Of a stretch of DNA of 51,764 nt, positions 1 to 7,849 are shown piece by piece. The stretch covers positions 1-51,764 of the forward strand of contig CAZCZZ010000025.1 of the NCBI GenBank assembly GCA_964503335.1, in the 5' to 3' direction. Source of the stretch: CAZCZZ01 sp964503335 (GTDB lineage: Bacteria > Verrucomicrobiota > Kiritimatiellia > CAIVKH01). The position numbers and the translations under genes are program-made. A model generated the notes under the pieces. The model was not told the origin of the DNA. It saw only the letters and a list, made by a program, of their open reading frames with translations, and made no database searches. Positions within the stretch are counted from its first letter, which is position 1. Each line of letters begins with the position of its first letter.

Positions 1-1
1 C

Positions 2-553
2 GGCGCGTTGACCGGTCCCGAGCACCACGCGTCGGACAACTTTCGAGCCCTCCGCTACATCGCGAAGTACACGATCAACCCGGCGATCACGCACGGGATC
101 GCGCACGAAGTCGGGTCGCTTGAACCCGGGAAGCTGGCCGATCTCGTCGTGTGGAAGCCTGCGTTCTTCGGCGTGAAGCCGGAACTCGTCTTGAAGGGCG
201 GCATGATTGCACTGGCGAACATGGGTGATCCGAATGCGTCGATCCCCACGCCGCAGCCGACCTTCTATCGTCCCCAGTTCGCCGCGCACGGCCGCGCCAG
301 GTACAGCACCTCGGTCACCTTCGCCAGTCGTATCGCGCTGGAGCGAGGGTTGGGCGCTCAACTGGAACTCGGCAAGCGGTTGTCACCCGTCGTCAACACG
401 CGCAAGATCGGGAAGGCCGATATGATTTGGAACGACGCGCTTCCTCACATCGAAGTCGATCCTGAGACCTATACGGTCAAGGCGGACGGGGTGGTGCTGA
501 CCTGTGAGCCGGCCCGTTCTCTTCCAATGGCCCAGCGATACTTCCTCTTCTGA
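2..553 (+). CDS. ureC: Urease alpha subunit UreC, C-terminal part
   Basis: This is the catalytic subunit of nickel urease, which hydrolyses urea to ammonia and carbamate in the cytoplasm. Only the last 183 or so residues lie in the window. The reading frame is open from base 2, so the start and the nickel-ligand half are outside. The visible part matches the conserved C-terminal third of UreC: TGPEHHASDN at the left edge, then KYTINPAI, GSLEPGKLADLVVW and MGDPNASIPTPQP, ending in the typical QRYFLF tail. ureE follows after a 6 bp gap, so ureC heads or continues the accessory-gene operon. The identity is clear; only completeness is unknown. Confidence 0.96.
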   Translation, partial: GALTGPEHHASDNFRALRYIAKYTINPAITHGIAHEVGSLEPGKLADLVVWKPAFFGVKPELVLKGGMIALANMGDPNASIPTPQPTFYRPQFAAHGRARYSTSVTFASRIALERGLGAQLELGKRLSPVVNTRKIGKADMIWNDALPHIEVDPETYTVKADGVVLTCEPARSLPMAQRYFLF

Positions 554-559
554 GGAGAC

Positions 560-991
560 ATGATCACCATTCACGAAAAGCTGGTTGACCCGCCGGCGCA
601 CGCGCGTCGCGTGGAAGTCGTCGCGGACCGCCATACGCTCGCCAAGACCCGCTGGCGCGGAACGGCTGCCGACGGAACGGATTTCGGATTCGATCTCCAC
701 GAACCGCTCCGCCACGACGATGCATTCCACGAGCAGGACGGTGTGTTGTATGTCATTCGCCAGACTCCCGAGGCCGTGATTGAAGTTTGTGGAATATCCG
801 GCAAGACGGAGGCCGCGCAGATCGGGTGGGCGATCGGGAATATGCATCACGCGATCGAAGTCCTGCCGGACTGCATCCGCGTCGTCGACGATCCCGTTCT
901 GCGTCAGCTTTTCGCGAAGATGGGGCTCGACGTGAAGCACCATGAATCCATCTTCCAGCCCGCGAAACTGGGTCCGACACATGCCCATTGA
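560..991 (+). CDS. ureE: Urease accessory protein UreE (nickel chaperone)
   Basis: UreE is a cytosolic dimeric metallochaperone that delivers Ni(II) to the UreG/UreF/UreD complex for urease activation. The 143-residue product has the usual UreE length. It carries the GNMHH motif at residues 93-97, whose His96 corresponds to the interface nickel-binding histidine of known UreE proteins. The C-terminal tail is short (ends THAH) and lacks the His-rich extension seen in Klebsiella. A GAGGAG Shine-Dalgarno lies just before the ATG. The 3' end overlaps ureF by 11 bases, which indicates translational coupling. Confidence 0.93.
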   Translation: MITIHEKLVDPPAHARRVEVVADRHTLAKTRWRGTAADGTDFGFDLHEPLRHDDAFHEQDGVLYVIRQTPEAVIEVCGISGKTEAAQIGWAIGNMHHAIEVLPDCIRVVDDPVLRQLFAKMGLDVKHHESIFQPAKLGPTHAH

Positions 992-1667
992 TTCAAGCCC
1001 AGCCAGCATGGCCTTCCTTTTTCAGGCCGTGGATTCGATGTATCCCACCGGCTCCTACGCGCACTCGTTCGGTCTGGAAGGACTTGTGGAACAGCAGATT
1101 GTCCTCGATGCGGCTTCGCTTTCAAACTACCTGCAACGCGTGCAGATGCCTTCGCTCGCGCATGTCGACCTTCCGCTCGTTCGATTGAGCCATGAAGCTG
1201 CGACGCGCGAAGACATCCAACGCATCGTCGCGCTCGGCAGTCTGGCCCATTCGCTCAAGGGAACCCGGGAACTGCGCGATGCCAGCACGAAGATAGGTGG
1301 GCAGCGATTGGACCTCGCCATCCGGCTCGGTGGCGATGTGTTCTTACAGGCTGTTCGAACGCGCGTGAAGCCGCATGCGGCAGTCGTGTTCGGCGCCGAG
1401 ACGGCGAGGAATGGCATCGCCGCGGGCGTGGCCCAGTCCGCCTTCGCCTACCAAGCCCTTGCCGGAACCGTGTCGGCCTCGATGAAGCTGATCCGCATAG
1501 GGCAGGACGCCGCACAGAAGACGCTCCGTGAAGCACTCGCCGGAGTGCCGGCCGCCATTCGCACCGCGGACGAGATCGACATGAAGGACGTGGGCTGGTT
1601 CTCTCCCCTGGTCGATCTGGCCAGCGCACGCCATGAAACGGCATACACCCGGTTGTTTATTTCCTGA
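981..1667 (+). CDS. ureF: Urease accessory protein UreF
   Basis: UreF is an all-helical protein that bridges UreD (UreH) and UreG in the urease activation complex and helps control the GTPase of UreG. The product from ATG 981 has 228 residues, normal for UreF. It has the conserved N-terminal signature DSMYPTGSYAHSFGLE. The frame is open upstream to 942, but that extension lies inside ureE, so the ATG overlapping the ureE stop is preferred. ureG follows 8 bases later. Confidence 0.92.
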   Translation: MPIDSSPASMAFLFQAVDSMYPTGSYAHSFGLEGLVEQQIVLDAASLSNYLQRVQMPSLAHVDLPLVRLSHEAATREDIQRIVALGSLAHSLKGTRELRDASTKIGGQRLDLAIRLGGDVFLQAVRTRVKPHAAVVFGAETARNGIAAGVAQSAFAYQALAGTVSASMKLIRIGQDAAQKTLREALAGVPAAIRTADEIDMKDVGWFSPLVDLASARHETAYTRLFIS

Positions 1668-1675
1668 GGTAAACC

Positions 1676-2296
1676 ATGACGCGACCTGTACGGGCTGTGA
1701 AAGTTGGAATCGGTGGACCGGTCGGTTCAGGGAAGACGATGCTTGCGCTCCGCCTGTGTCAAAAGATGCGCGAGCGATACAACATGGCTGTGATCACCAA
1801 CGACATCTACACGAAGGAGGATGCGCAGTTCCTCGTGAAGAACAGTGCGTTGGCGGAGGACCGTATTGTCGGCGTCGAAACCGGCGGCTGCCCCCATACG
1901 GCGATTCGCGACGATACGACGATGAACCAGCAGGCGGTGGACATGTTGATCAAGAAACATGAAGGCCTGCAATTGCTGCTGGTCGAAAGCGGCGGCGATA
2001 ACCTGTCGGCCACCTTCTCGCCGGAACTCGTCGATGCCTTCATCTATGTGATCGACGTGGCGGAAGGCGACAAGATCCCTCGCAAGGGCGGGCCGGCGAT
2101 CCGGACGAGCGACCTGCTCGTGATCAACAAGATCGACCTCGCTCCGCATGTCGGAGCCGACCTTGGCGTCATGGAGCGCGACTCGAAGGCGATGCGGGGC
2201 GAGCGACCGTTTCTGTTCTGCGACCTCAAGACCGAGAAGGGTTTGTCGGACGTAATCGCGTGGTTGGAGCGGGAGTATTTGTTTACGAAGGGTTAA
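1676..2296 (+). CDS. ureG: Urease accessory GTPase UreG
   Basis: UreG is a SIMIBI-class GTPase whose nickel-bound dimer powers metal insertion into urease. The 206-residue product has the P-loop GPVGSGKT at residues 14-21 and the CPH nickel-binding motif at residues 72-74 within ETGGCPHTAIR. It also has ESGGDNL and the guanine-specificity motif NKID. All catalytic elements look intact. A short direct/inverted word repeat begins at its stop codon and separates it from ureD. Confidence 0.97.
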   Translation: MTRPVRAVKVGIGGPVGSGKTMLALRLCQKMRERYNMAVITNDIYTKEDAQFLVKNSALAEDRIVGVETGGCPHTAIRDDTTMNQQAVDMLIKKHEGLQLLLVESGGDNLSATFSPELVDAFIYVIDVAEGDKIPRKGGPAIRTSDLLVINKIDLAPHVGADLGVMERDSKAMRGERPFLFCDLKTEKGLSDVIAWLEREYLFTKG

Positions 2297-2350
2297 TGGT
2301 TGATGGTTGAATGAAGAGTCCGAACCATTAACCATCAACCCTCAACCATT
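2291..2350 (+). repeat. AACCATTAACCATC-type word repeat between ureG and ureD
   Basis: The ureG stop lies in GGTTAATGGTTGATGGTTG, and the complementary words AACCATTAACCATCAACC follow 13 bases later. The two arms consist of the same 9-10 nt words in inverted orientation, although word order makes the pairing offset rather than perfectly nested. The design resembles the larger word-repeat hairpins at 12212, 13011, 15754 and 28185. It lies inside an operon and may act as an mRNA hairpin between ureG and ureD. Confidence 0.7.
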
Positions 2351-2357
2351 TCCTACA

Positions 2358-3173
2358 ATGCTCTCCGGCCACTTCCATATTGCTTGCACAGTCGACCACG
2401 ACGGCGTGACGCGCATCGGTCGTCAGGATGTTTCGTCTCCGTTCCACTTGAGCAAGCCGTATTGGGATGGACGCGTGTTGCTCGTGCAGTGCGTCAACGC
2501 GACGGCCGGGGTTTTTGCGGGCGACACGCTGGCGCTCTCGGTTGATGTGGATAAGGGGGCGTCGGTTCTTCTCACGTCGCCCAGCGCCAGTCGCATCCAT
2601 ACGATGAAGAGCGGGATCGCGACGCTGGAGCAGCGCTTCGCGGTCGCTGACGGCGCGTGGCTTGAAGTCATGCCGGAGCTCTTTATTCCGCAGGCGGGGT
2701 CCCGCTATCGGCAGACGACGCGCATCGACGTGGAGAAGGGCGGACGGCTCTTCTTCGTGGAGACGCTTGCGCCGGGTCGCGTTGCGCGGGGCGAGACGTT
2801 TGCGTTCAGCGACGTGGCGTGGGAGACGGATATCTACGTGGGCGGTGAGCATATCTTTCGGGAGCGGTATGCGCTTTCGCCGGAGAATGGGAGTTTGTGG
2901 TCACTGAAGGTCCTGCATGAGGCTTCGTACTTGGCGACCTGTTGTGTTGTGACTTCGGCGGAAGACCGGGGTCGACGACCCCGGCTACAGGCGATTCTCG
3001 AAGGGGCGGGGCTTGAGGGGGTGCTGGGCGGGGCGACGGCGATTGAAGAGGGTGTTTGGGTCGTGCGGATGCTTGCGAAGGACAGTCCTTCGCTTCGGAC
3101 GGCGTTGAAGAGTCTTCGCACGGCGCTGGTGGAAGAACTTCCCGGGTTGGCGTCGGACGCCAGGAAGTTGTAG
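2358..3173 (+). CDS. ureD: Urease accessory protein UreD (UreH)
   Basis: UreD is the scaffold that binds apo-urease and forms the nickel tunnel with UreF and UreG. The ATG at 2358 gives 271 residues starting MLSGHFHIACT. The TTG further upstream (2307) would translate the intergenic repeat, so it is rejected. Family features include the N-terminal L.V...G.TR-like strand region, GDTLALSVDVDKGAS, and the TSPSASRIHTM segment typical of UreD. Oddities: a small palindromic element (2961-2990) is read through in frame as EDRGRRPRLQ. The extreme C-terminus (GLASDARKL) is encoded by another palindrome running into the stop. The function is probably retained because both additions fall near the variable C-terminal part. 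Confidence 0.88.
   Translation: MLSGHFHIACTVDHDGVTRIGRQDVSSPFHLSKPYWDGRVLLVQCVNATAGVFAGDTLALSVDVDKGASVLLTSPSASRIHTMKSGIATLEQRFAVADGAWLEVMPELFIPQAGSRYRQTTRIDVEKGGRLFFVETLAPGRVARGETFAFSDVAWETDIYVGGEHIFRERYALSPENGSLWSLKVLHEASYLATCCVVTSAEDRGRRPRLQAILEGAGLEGVLGGATAIEEGVWVVRMLAKDSPSLRTALKSLRTALVEELPGLASDARKL
2961..2990 (+). repeat. Palindromic element read in frame inside ureD
   Basis: The perfect stem CCGGGGTC-gac-GACCCCGG at 2966-2984 is embedded in GAAGA...CGGCTACAG. The same outer frame (GAAGAC, a GC-rich stem, GGCTACAG) recurs in the intergenic copy at 22697-22728, so this is probably one repeat family. In ureD it adds about ten Arg-rich residues without breaking the frame. Confidence 0.65.
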
Positions 3174-3192
3174 TTGTAGCGGCTGCGCCGCC
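3149..3192 (+). repeat. GC-palindrome/TGTAG repeat spanning the ureD stop
   Basis: GGCGTCGGACGCC (3149-3161) and GCGGCTGCGCCGC (3179-3191) are two adjacent palindromes joined by GTTGTAGTTGTAG, which contains the ureD stop. The second abuts the ATG of the MFS gene, so it would form a hairpin right at the ribosome binding site. The CGGC/GCCG stem plus TACAAC/GTTGTA words link it to the repeats at 22666 and 34746. Confidence 0.55.
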
Positions 3193-4569
3193 ATGGACCA
3201 GCAGACGACAACCCATTCGCATGATATCGCCCTGAAACTGGCCCCGCTTCCTGAAGCGCCGGCTGACGTGGACCAGAAGGTCCGGCGTACGCTTTGGATC
3301 TCCACGCTCGAAGGCTGCATCACGCAGAACTTCCTCACGTGGACCACCGGCAGCGTGCTCACGGGCTACATGCTGTATCTCGGTGCGGGTCCCAAAGCGC
3401 TCGCGGCCGCGGCGAGCATTCCGCTGCTGGCGCAACTGCTGAATCCGCTGACGGCATGGCTCACGACGCGGATGGGCAGCCGACGCCAGTTCCTGATTGC
3501 CACCAACATTTTCGGGCGAGGCATTTGGATCCTCGTCGCGATCCTGCCGATTCTTCCCCTGAGCATGGCCGACAAACTGGCAGCGATGATGGCGATCATC
3601 ACGATCTCTCATGTCCTGCAATCCGGTTCAGGCCCGGCCTGGACATCGCTCATGGCGGATGTCGTGCCGGCGGAAACACGGGGACGTTACTTCGGCATGC
3701 GCACATCCATCGTGGGCGTCATGGGCATGCTGGCCGCGTTGGGTGCGGGCTGGTTCCTCGACCGGGCGCCGGCGCCGGTCGGATTCCAGATGGTATACGT
3801 CGTTGCCGTCTTCCTCGCGATGGTGGGGGTCTACACCTATGGGATGTACTACGACCCCGGGACGCCGCGCATGCAGATCAGCCTGCGCGAGTCGATCATG
3901 GTGCCGCTGCGAGACCGGAACTTCCGGAAGTTCCTCGTGTTCTCGAGCTACTGGAACGCGTCGGTGATGATCGCGGCGCCGTTCGTCATTCCGTATTTCT
4001 TCACACACCTGAAGATGTCGTACACGGAGATTGCGATCTGGAGCGCCATCGCATCGATCTTCTCGCTCTTCACGGGTCCCATGTGGGGAAGAGTGGCCGA
4101 CATGGCCGGCCACAAGACGGTGCTTTCGATCACGACGGTGCTGGCCGGCACCGCGCATCCGCTGTGCTGGCTCCTGGCGCGTCCGGGTCACCTCATGTTC
4201 ATCTGGATCAGCGGCGTGATGGATGCCCTGTCATGGGGCGGCATTCATTCCGCGATCTTCAGCCTCAGCGTGTCCACTGCGCCGCAGCGCATGCGCATGA
4301 CATACATGGCGGTTCTGGGTGCGGTGAACGGAATCAGTGGTTTTACGGCGGGGCTCCTGTCGGGTCCCTTGATGAACTTCCTGCTGGAACATGAGGCGAT
4401 CGTCTTTGGCTACCACTGGACGGGGTACCACAGCCTGTTCCTCATCTCGGGATTCTTCCGCTCGCAGGCGTGGCGATTCCTCGTCGCCGTGCATGAGCCC
4501 CACGCGTGGTCAGCTCGGGAGCTGCTACGCCGGATGCGGATGTGGCCGGAGTTCGGTCGGTCGAACTAA
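3193..4569 (+). CDS. Major facilitator superfamily (MFS) transporter
   Basis: This is a polytopic inner-membrane protein of 458 residues, the usual MFS size. After a soluble N-terminal stretch of about 35 residues there are many hydrophobic segments, arranged as two halves around a central loop near residues 225-250. The loop after the second membrane segment reads TTRMGSRRQFL, close to the MFS motif A pattern, and GRVADMAGHKT looks like its second-half counterpart. The substrate cannot be read from sequence. The gene starts 20 bases after ureD but is separated from it by a palindrome, so it need not belong to urease metabolism. It ends just before a convergent gene. Confidence 0.85.
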   Translation: MDQQTTTHSHDIALKLAPLPEAPADVDQKVRRTLWISTLEGCITQNFLTWTTGSVLTGYMLYLGAGPKALAAAASIPLLAQLLNPLTAWLTTRMGSRRQFLIATNIFGRGIWILVAILPILPLSMADKLAAMMAIITISHVLQSGSGPAWTSLMADVVPAETRGRYFGMRTSIVGVMGMLAALGAGWFLDRAPAPVGFQMVYVVAVFLAMVGVYTYGMYYDPGTPRMQISLRESIMVPLRDRNFRKFLVFSSYWNASVMIAAPFVIPYFFTHLKMSYTEIAIWSAIASIFSLFTGPMWGRVADMAGHKTVLSITTVLAGTAHPLCWLLARPGHLMFIWISGVMDALSWGGIHSAIFSLSVSTAPQRMRMTYMAVLGAVNGISGFTAGLLSGPLMNFLLEHEAIVFGYHWTGYHSLFLISGFFRSQAWRFLVAVHEPHAWSARELLRRMRMWPEFGRSN

Positions 4570-4613
4570 CTCGCCGGCAGGCACGCGACCAGCGTGCCCC
4601 TCGTAAGCAGGGG

Positions 4614-5018
4614 TTACGAATTCAGGAAGCGTGCCTTTTCGGCATCTGTCGGAATCCGGCAGGTCTCGCGCTTTCCGAACCAGCGGTAGCGGTTTCGGGC
4701 GACCCACCGATAAATCGCATCGCGCAGGGGGGCGGGGATCACGATGAAGATGTAGGGCAGCTTCCAGAACCCGCCTAGGGCTTTCATGACGCGCAGGGCA
4801 GCCGTGCTGCGCATCGAAACGCGGTTGTCCTCGATGAACACGAACGAGTCCAGGTCGCCTTTGGGAAGGCCCGCTTCGCGGAGAAGACGTTCGCCATGCT
4901 GGGACTGGAGTGACGCAAAAAGCAGGCTGCCGGTGCGGTCGTGGCGCAGCAGGAAATCGACAGCCCGGTTGCACAGGTTGCAAACACCATCAAATAGGAC
5001 GATATTGCCGCGGTTCAT
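4614..5018 (-). CDS. DCC-family thiol-disulfide oxidoreductase (DUF393)
   Basis: This small thioredoxin-like protein has 134 residues from the preferred start. It carries the family signature DGVCNLC at residues 10-16, giving the CxxC pair expected for dithiol redox chemistry. A further ten residues are possible upstream, but the start MNRGNIVLFDG places the motif at the usual distance from the N-terminus. The middle contains SMRSTAALRVMKALGGFW, also typical of the family, and the C-terminus carries Trp/Arg-rich YRWFGKRETC. The precise substrate of DCC proteins is not known. The gene stands alone, convergent with the MFS gene. Confidence 0.88.
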   Translation of the reverse strand: MNRGNIVLFDGVCNLCNRAVDFLLRHDRTGSLLFASLQSQHGERLLREAGLPKGDLDSFVFIEDNRVSMRSTAALRVMKALGGFWKLPYIFIVIPAPLRDAIYRWVARNRYRWFGKRETCRIPTDAEKARFLNS

Positions 5019-5103
5019 AAGTGGCCTGTTATGAGGAAAATAGCACACTGCTGGCTTTACCTCAATGCGCGGGCTGGTTAGGTTGGGGGTTCAGGTGCAT
5101 CGA

Positions 5104-6225
5104 ATGAGGGGATCGATCCATATACTTTGCGGGTTCGTCCTGTCGGCGTCGCTGGCGCTGGCAGGAGACGGCCGCATCGAAATCGCACAATCCTCCATTC
5201 CTTTCTCGATCACCAATTCCGGGAGTTACCTCCTGACCGGGAATGTTACGGGCGTACCGGGCAGCAACGGAATCACGATTGCCGCGAGCGATGTGGCGCT
5301 CGATCTAAACGGGTTTACGCTGTCCGGTGCAACGGGTTCCCTTCATGGCGTCGCCGTGACCGGCGGCCGCATCAACATCGCGATCATGAACGGAACGATC
5401 CGTGGATGGGGGCAGCACGGCGTCGGTGGCTCGACCGCGAGCAACAGCGTGGCGCGGAAGTTGAAGGTGTTCCGGAACACGCTTGACGGGATTGTGCTCG
5501 GATCCGGAAGCCTGGTCAGCGAATGCCTGGTCGCGGACAATGGGGTCGACGGAGTGGAGCTATCGAGCCAGTGTCTTATCGCGGAGAGCGCATCACGAAA
5601 CAATGGGCAGTACGGAATCCGGATCGGCGACTTTTCGTTGGTCTCTGCCTGTGCGTCACGCGAGAACGGCCTGTCGGGATTCACCGCGGGATCGCGGTCT
5701 CTGGTGCTTGATTCTGCGGCCCGTGACAACAGGGGGCACGGCATCGAGGTCGGCGAAGCGACGCTGGTATCCGACTGCGTGGTCTACAATTCGTACTCGA
5801 ACGGAGTGCATGCGACGGGCAACGGCGTGAAGATTCAGAGGGTGAGCGCTTTCGGGAACGGAGGGTTTGGAGTGGACGCGCAAGCCTCGTCGATGGTGGA
5901 CGACAGCGTGGCACGCCTGAATACGAACGGCGGTTTCAGGACACAGGGACGATCGTTCGTCCTTCGCAATACCGCCGATCAGTCCCAATCGGGCGCCGGG
6001 TTTGTATTCCAGGGGTCTGCCGTGCGAGTCGAAGCCAACATGGCTCGCGGAAACACCACGGGCTACTCGGCCGGTGGATCCAACCATGTGGTCATCCTGA
6101 ACAGCGCCTACACGAACAATGTGAACTATTCAGTCAATGCCACGACCAACCGGTTTGACCTGGTGACCGACCCGAGGCAATCCACCTCCGCAACCCAGAG
6201 GGCATGGGCCAACTTTGCATTCTAA
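5104..6225 (+). CDS. Secreted right-handed parallel beta-helix protein
   Basis: The product is a predicted exported protein of 373 residues from ATG 5104. It begins with a signal peptide (MRGSIHILCGFVLSASLALA) and continues as short turn-rich repeats of the NGI/NGV...S..DN type that form parallel beta-helices. The early block NGITIAASDVALDLNGFTL is nearly repeated in the next gene, and the C-terminus ends WANFAF. No catalytic motif of a pectate lyase could be assigned. The frame extends upstream to 5065, but ATG 5104 starts the signal peptide cleanly. The 3' end overlaps the following paralogue by 11 bases, so the two are co-translated. Confidence 0.8.
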   Translation: MRGSIHILCGFVLSASLALAGDGRIEIAQSSIPFSITNSGSYLLTGNVTGVPGSNGITIAASDVALDLNGFTLSGATGSLHGVAVTGGRINIAIMNGTIRGWGQHGVGGSTASNSVARKLKVFRNTLDGIVLGSGSLVSECLVADNGVDGVELSSQCLIAESASRNNGQYGIRIGDFSLVSACASRENGLSGFTAGSRSLVLDSAARDNRGHGIEVGEATLVSDCVVYNSYSNGVHATGNGVKIQRVSAFGNGGFGVDAQASSMVDDSVARLNTNGGFRTQGRSFVLRNTADQSQSGAGFVFQGSAVRVEANMARGNTTGYSAGGSNHVVILNSAYTNNVNYSVNATTNRFDLVTDPRQSTSATQRAWANFAF

Positions 6226-7453
6226 CATCCACAGCATTTTCCTGGTGGCCATGCTTGCGGCGGAGGCGGTGTACGCGGCGGATGGCCGGTTTGAGATCTC
6301 GCAGGCTTCCATCCCGCTGGTCATCACCAACGGCGGGAGCTACATCCTGACGGAGAACGTCACGGGTGTATCCGGGACGAACGGGATCACGATCCTGGCC
6401 GACGATGTGTCGATCGACCTCAATGGCTTCAACCTCATCGGCGTGGCGGGTTCACGCGACGGCGTTTCGGTTCCGACGAACAGCTACCTGAAGAACATCG
6501 AGGTATTCAACGGTGCGGTGCGTTCCTGGGGTGACGACGGGGTGGACCTCTTCACGACGAGCAACAGCGTGCTATCCGACCTGGGCGTCTTCAGCAACGC
6601 CAACACGGGGGCGAAGGCCGGCTTCAACAGCGTGGTCCAACGCTGCCGCGTCTTCCGGAACGGGGGCATTCCTGGTCCTCAGCCTGCCACCACGAACCTG
6701 CTGGGGCAGGGCATCGACGTGGAGAACGGAAGCATCATCCGGCAGTGTATTGTCTGGCAGAACAACAGCCATGGCATTTCGGCTCATAGCGGTTCCGTAC
6801 TGCAGGACACGATCTTGTGGGGGAACGGCCACGACGGATTTCATGGCAGTCACGCCACGACGGTCCAGGGCAGCATCGCTGGCCGGAACAGCGAGGGCAT
6901 CGAAATCGATAGCGGCGGCCAGATCTTGAACTGCGTCGCGAGCGACAATTCCGAAGATGGGCTCCGCTGCAAGGCCGACACCAACGCATTCGCCGTGGCC
7001 GGAGGCATCACGATCAACGGGTCGCTGGCCTTCCGCAACGGCGATAACGGGGTGGACATGGCGGGGCCGGGCTGCCAGTTGGCGAATTCGCTGATCTACT
7101 CCAATGTGGGACACGGCGTGCGCACATCAAGCGGCTGCATGGTCCTTCAAAGCCTGGTCGCCTTTAACGGCGAAACCGCGGCGAGCGATGACGGCATCCA
7201 TGTGTACGGCATGGGCGGCCGTGTGGAAGGGAATCACGTGGTCTGGAACTACGACCGGGGCATTCAGCTCGAGAACGGCGCCACGGGGGGCTCGGGCAAC
7301 TTCATCGCCCGCAACACGTTGCAGGGGAATGACAGCGGCACGCCGTTATCCTTCTCTGCGGGTTTTACCAATCACGGATACCAGGTCACGATTGCAACGG
7401 GCGGAGCAATGCCGGCAGGCGATCCCTGGGCCAACTTCTTCACTTTGCCCTGA
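6215..7453 (+). CDS. Secreted parallel beta-helix protein, paralogue of the preceding gene
   Basis: This 412-residue exported protein is a tandem paralogue of the 5104 gene. Both start DGR(F/I)EI(S/A)Q(A/S)SIP after the signal peptide, share NGITI..DDV.IDLNGF, and end in a WANF motif. The likely start is TTG 6215, inside the end of the previous gene, because it provides a full signal peptide (MHSNIHSIFLVAMLAAEAVYA). The next ATG, at 6251, would remove half of it. The body consists of repeated NGDNGV/NSEGIEI-type coils. Such repeats occur in surface carbohydrate-binding or carbohydrate-cleaving proteins; the substrate is unknown. Confidence 0.78.
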   Translation: MHSNIHSIFLVAMLAAEAVYAADGRFEISQASIPLVITNGGSYILTENVTGVSGTNGITILADDVSIDLNGFNLIGVAGSRDGVSVPTNSYLKNIEVFNGAVRSWGDDGVDLFTTSNSVLSDLGVFSNANTGAKAGFNSVVQRCRVFRNGGIPGPQPATTNLLGQGIDVENGSIIRQCIVWQNNSHGISAHSGSVLQDTILWGNGHDGFHGSHATTVQGSIAGRNSEGIEIDSGGQILNCVASDNSEDGLRCKADTNAFAVAGGITINGSLAFRNGDNGVDMAGPGCQLANSLIYSNVGHGVRTSSGCMVLQSLVAFNGETAASDDGIHVYGMGGRVEGNHVVWNYDRGIQLENGATGGSGNFIARNTLQGNDSGTPLSFSAGFTNHGYQVTIATGGAMPAGDPWANFFTLP

Positions 7454-7466
7454 GCCATTTCTGCGC

Positions 7467-7494
7467 TTGCTTATCGGCCGCGCGAACGTATTCT
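7467..7494 (+). promoter_or_regulatory. Possible sigma-70 promoter of rpmE
   Basis: TTGCTT (7467-7472) and TATTCT (7489-7494) are spaced by 16 bases and lie 28 bases before the rpmE ATG, after the end of the beta-helix gene. This is a sequence match only. Confidence 0.35.
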
Positions 7495-7521
7495 ATTGCA
7501 CCTTTTGAAGAGGACAGGACT

Positions 7522-7740
7522 ATGAAGGCAGATATTCATCCGAAGTACGTTGAAGCCGAAATCCGCTGCGTGTGCGGCAATGTGGTGAAGACTCAATCGA
7601 CGAAGAAAGAGATTCACCTGAACACATGCTCGGCGTGTCACCCGTTCTTTACGGGCCAGACGAAGTTCATGGACACGGAAGGCCGTGTCGAACGCTTCCA
7701 GAAGCGTTACGCGAAGTCGGCAGCCGCCGCCTCCAAGTAG
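7522..7740 (+). CDS. rpmE: Ribosomal protein bL31
   Basis: This 72-residue protein of the large ribosomal subunit begins MKADIHPKYVEAEI, typical of bL31. It is the zinc-binding (C+) form, with Cys in CVCG near residues 17-19 and in CSACH near residues 37-40. An AAGAGGACAGG ribosome site precedes the ATG. A strong rho-independent terminator follows 10 bases after the stop, so rpmE is probably mostly monocistronic despite prfA lying immediately downstream. Confidence 0.97.
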   Translation: MKADIHPKYVEAEIRCVCGNVVKTQSTKKEIHLNTCSACHPFFTGQTKFMDTEGRVERFQKRYAKSAAAASK

Positions 7741-7750
7741 TGACTTTGCA

Positions 7751-7797
7751 AAGCGGGCCAGCCGGTGGAATCCCATCGCTGGCCCGCTTTCTTTTTT
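7751..7797 (+). terminator. Rho-independent terminator after rpmE
   Basis: A perfect 12 bp stem AAGCGGGCCAGC / GCTGGCCCGCTT (7751-7762 and 7778-7789) with a 15-base loop is followed by TCTTTTTT. This is a classic intrinsic terminator. Confidence 0.9.
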
Positions 7798-7842
7798 CCA
7801 AGGCTTGGAACTTTCCCCGGGGGCTTTTTCCAATCGTTGGAA
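7796..7842 (+). repeat. Paired TTCCAA-N3-TTGGAA palindromes upstream of prfA
   Basis: Two 15 bp palindromes, TTCCAAGGCTTGGAA (7796-7810) and TTCCAATCGTTGGAA (7828-7842), have starts 32 bases apart with a GC-rich spacer. The second ends 7 bases before the prfA ATG. The same architecture occurs at 39370-39415 (upstream of acs) and in degenerate form at 25832-25878 (inside menD). It could be a mobile palindromic repeat or a double operator. Confidence 0.65.
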
Positions 7843-7849
7843 CACGACC

